NCBI GenBank assembly: GCA_020725175.1
Contig: DYFM01000013.1
Span: 1 to 38,161, forward strand
DNA from: Candidatus Paceibacter sp.
Lineage (GTDB): Bacteria > Patescibacteriota > Patescibacteriia > Magasanikbacterales > UBA922
Length of the DNA: 38,161 bases
Reading direction: 5' to 3'
The notes beneath the pieces are model-generated. The model saw only the letters and a list, made by a program, of their open reading frames with translations. It ran no database searches and was not told the DNA's origin. Made by a program: the position numbers and the translations under genes. Position 1 is the first letter of the stretch; the number at the start of each line of letters is the position of its first letter. This document shows positions 37,764-38,161 of the stretch, piece after piece.

Positions 37764-38096
37764 TAATATATCGGGGTGCACGCAAAGTGATTTGCTTTCT
37801 AGTTTTTTCGTTTATACAAAAAATAGTAAGATAGGATAAATAAAAATCGGCTTATAACGGTGAACCCGTAGTAGTTTGCAGCAAACTACCGGCAATACCG
37901 TGGGAAGTTTCCCGACATAGTTGGGATAACCCCGTAACGACTGACCCGAAAGGGGAGACTCTCTGAGTTTATCGAAGAGGGTAATACGCCGACTCTTGTC
38001 ACAAAACACTGAGATTATGCTCGTTATTTTAACGAGCTACCATCCAGGACAAGATGAAGATATAGTCTGCCCCATACGAAAGTATGGAACCATGTA
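37764..38096 (+). other. Group I-like self-splicing intron in 23S rRNA (site after U2500), no ORF
   Basis: Interrupts GGCACCT^CGATGTCGGCTC. P1: exon GCACCU pairs with IGS GGGUGC (37774-37779) with a U.G pair at the splice site. P7/S element AAGATATAGTC at 38057-38067. P9-like CCATAC-GAAA-GTATGG at 38072-38087. The 3' boundary is uncertain by 2 nt (G38094 or A38096). Confidence 0.88.

Positions 38097-38161
<65 letters not shown>

Overview
This looks like a Patescibacteria (CPR, Parcubacteria-like) chromosomal segment, judged from gene content, an intron-bearing 23S gene and CPR-type surface proteins; no lineage search was possible. Left to right: the distal part of a type V-A (Cas12a-type) CRISPR array (22 repeats, 21 spacers, no cas genes in the window); an AAA_14/DUF4143 ATPase; rpoB and rpoC; a YebC-family regulator; ruvC; a 2559-aa surface protein; a convergent 983-aa PKD surface protein with a possible 32-aa TM peptide gene upstream; tRNA-Arg(UCU) with a disrupted duplicate; rpsO, a NYN-domain protein and pnp; tRNA-Leu(UAG); MazG-like, YbaK/ProX-like, CYTH and Smr genes; a GC-rich alpha/beta-hydrolase-like gene; an EVE-domain gene, rlmH and a DUF817-like gene; a promoter/structured-RNA/terminator unit; and a 23S rRNA gene (cut by the window end) carrying an ORF-less group I-like intron after U2500. 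The most distinctive signals are intergenic. A 30-nt double-hairpin element has compensatory stem changes and has split a tRNA-Arg copy at two places, with the intact paralog 30 bp downstream serving as an empty-site reference. Several other palindromic repeat families are dispersed through the window, along with degenerate short-word tandem repeats. Two promoter-to-terminator units contain no obvious protein and are candidate structured RNAs. No computation or search was run; all structures were read by eye.
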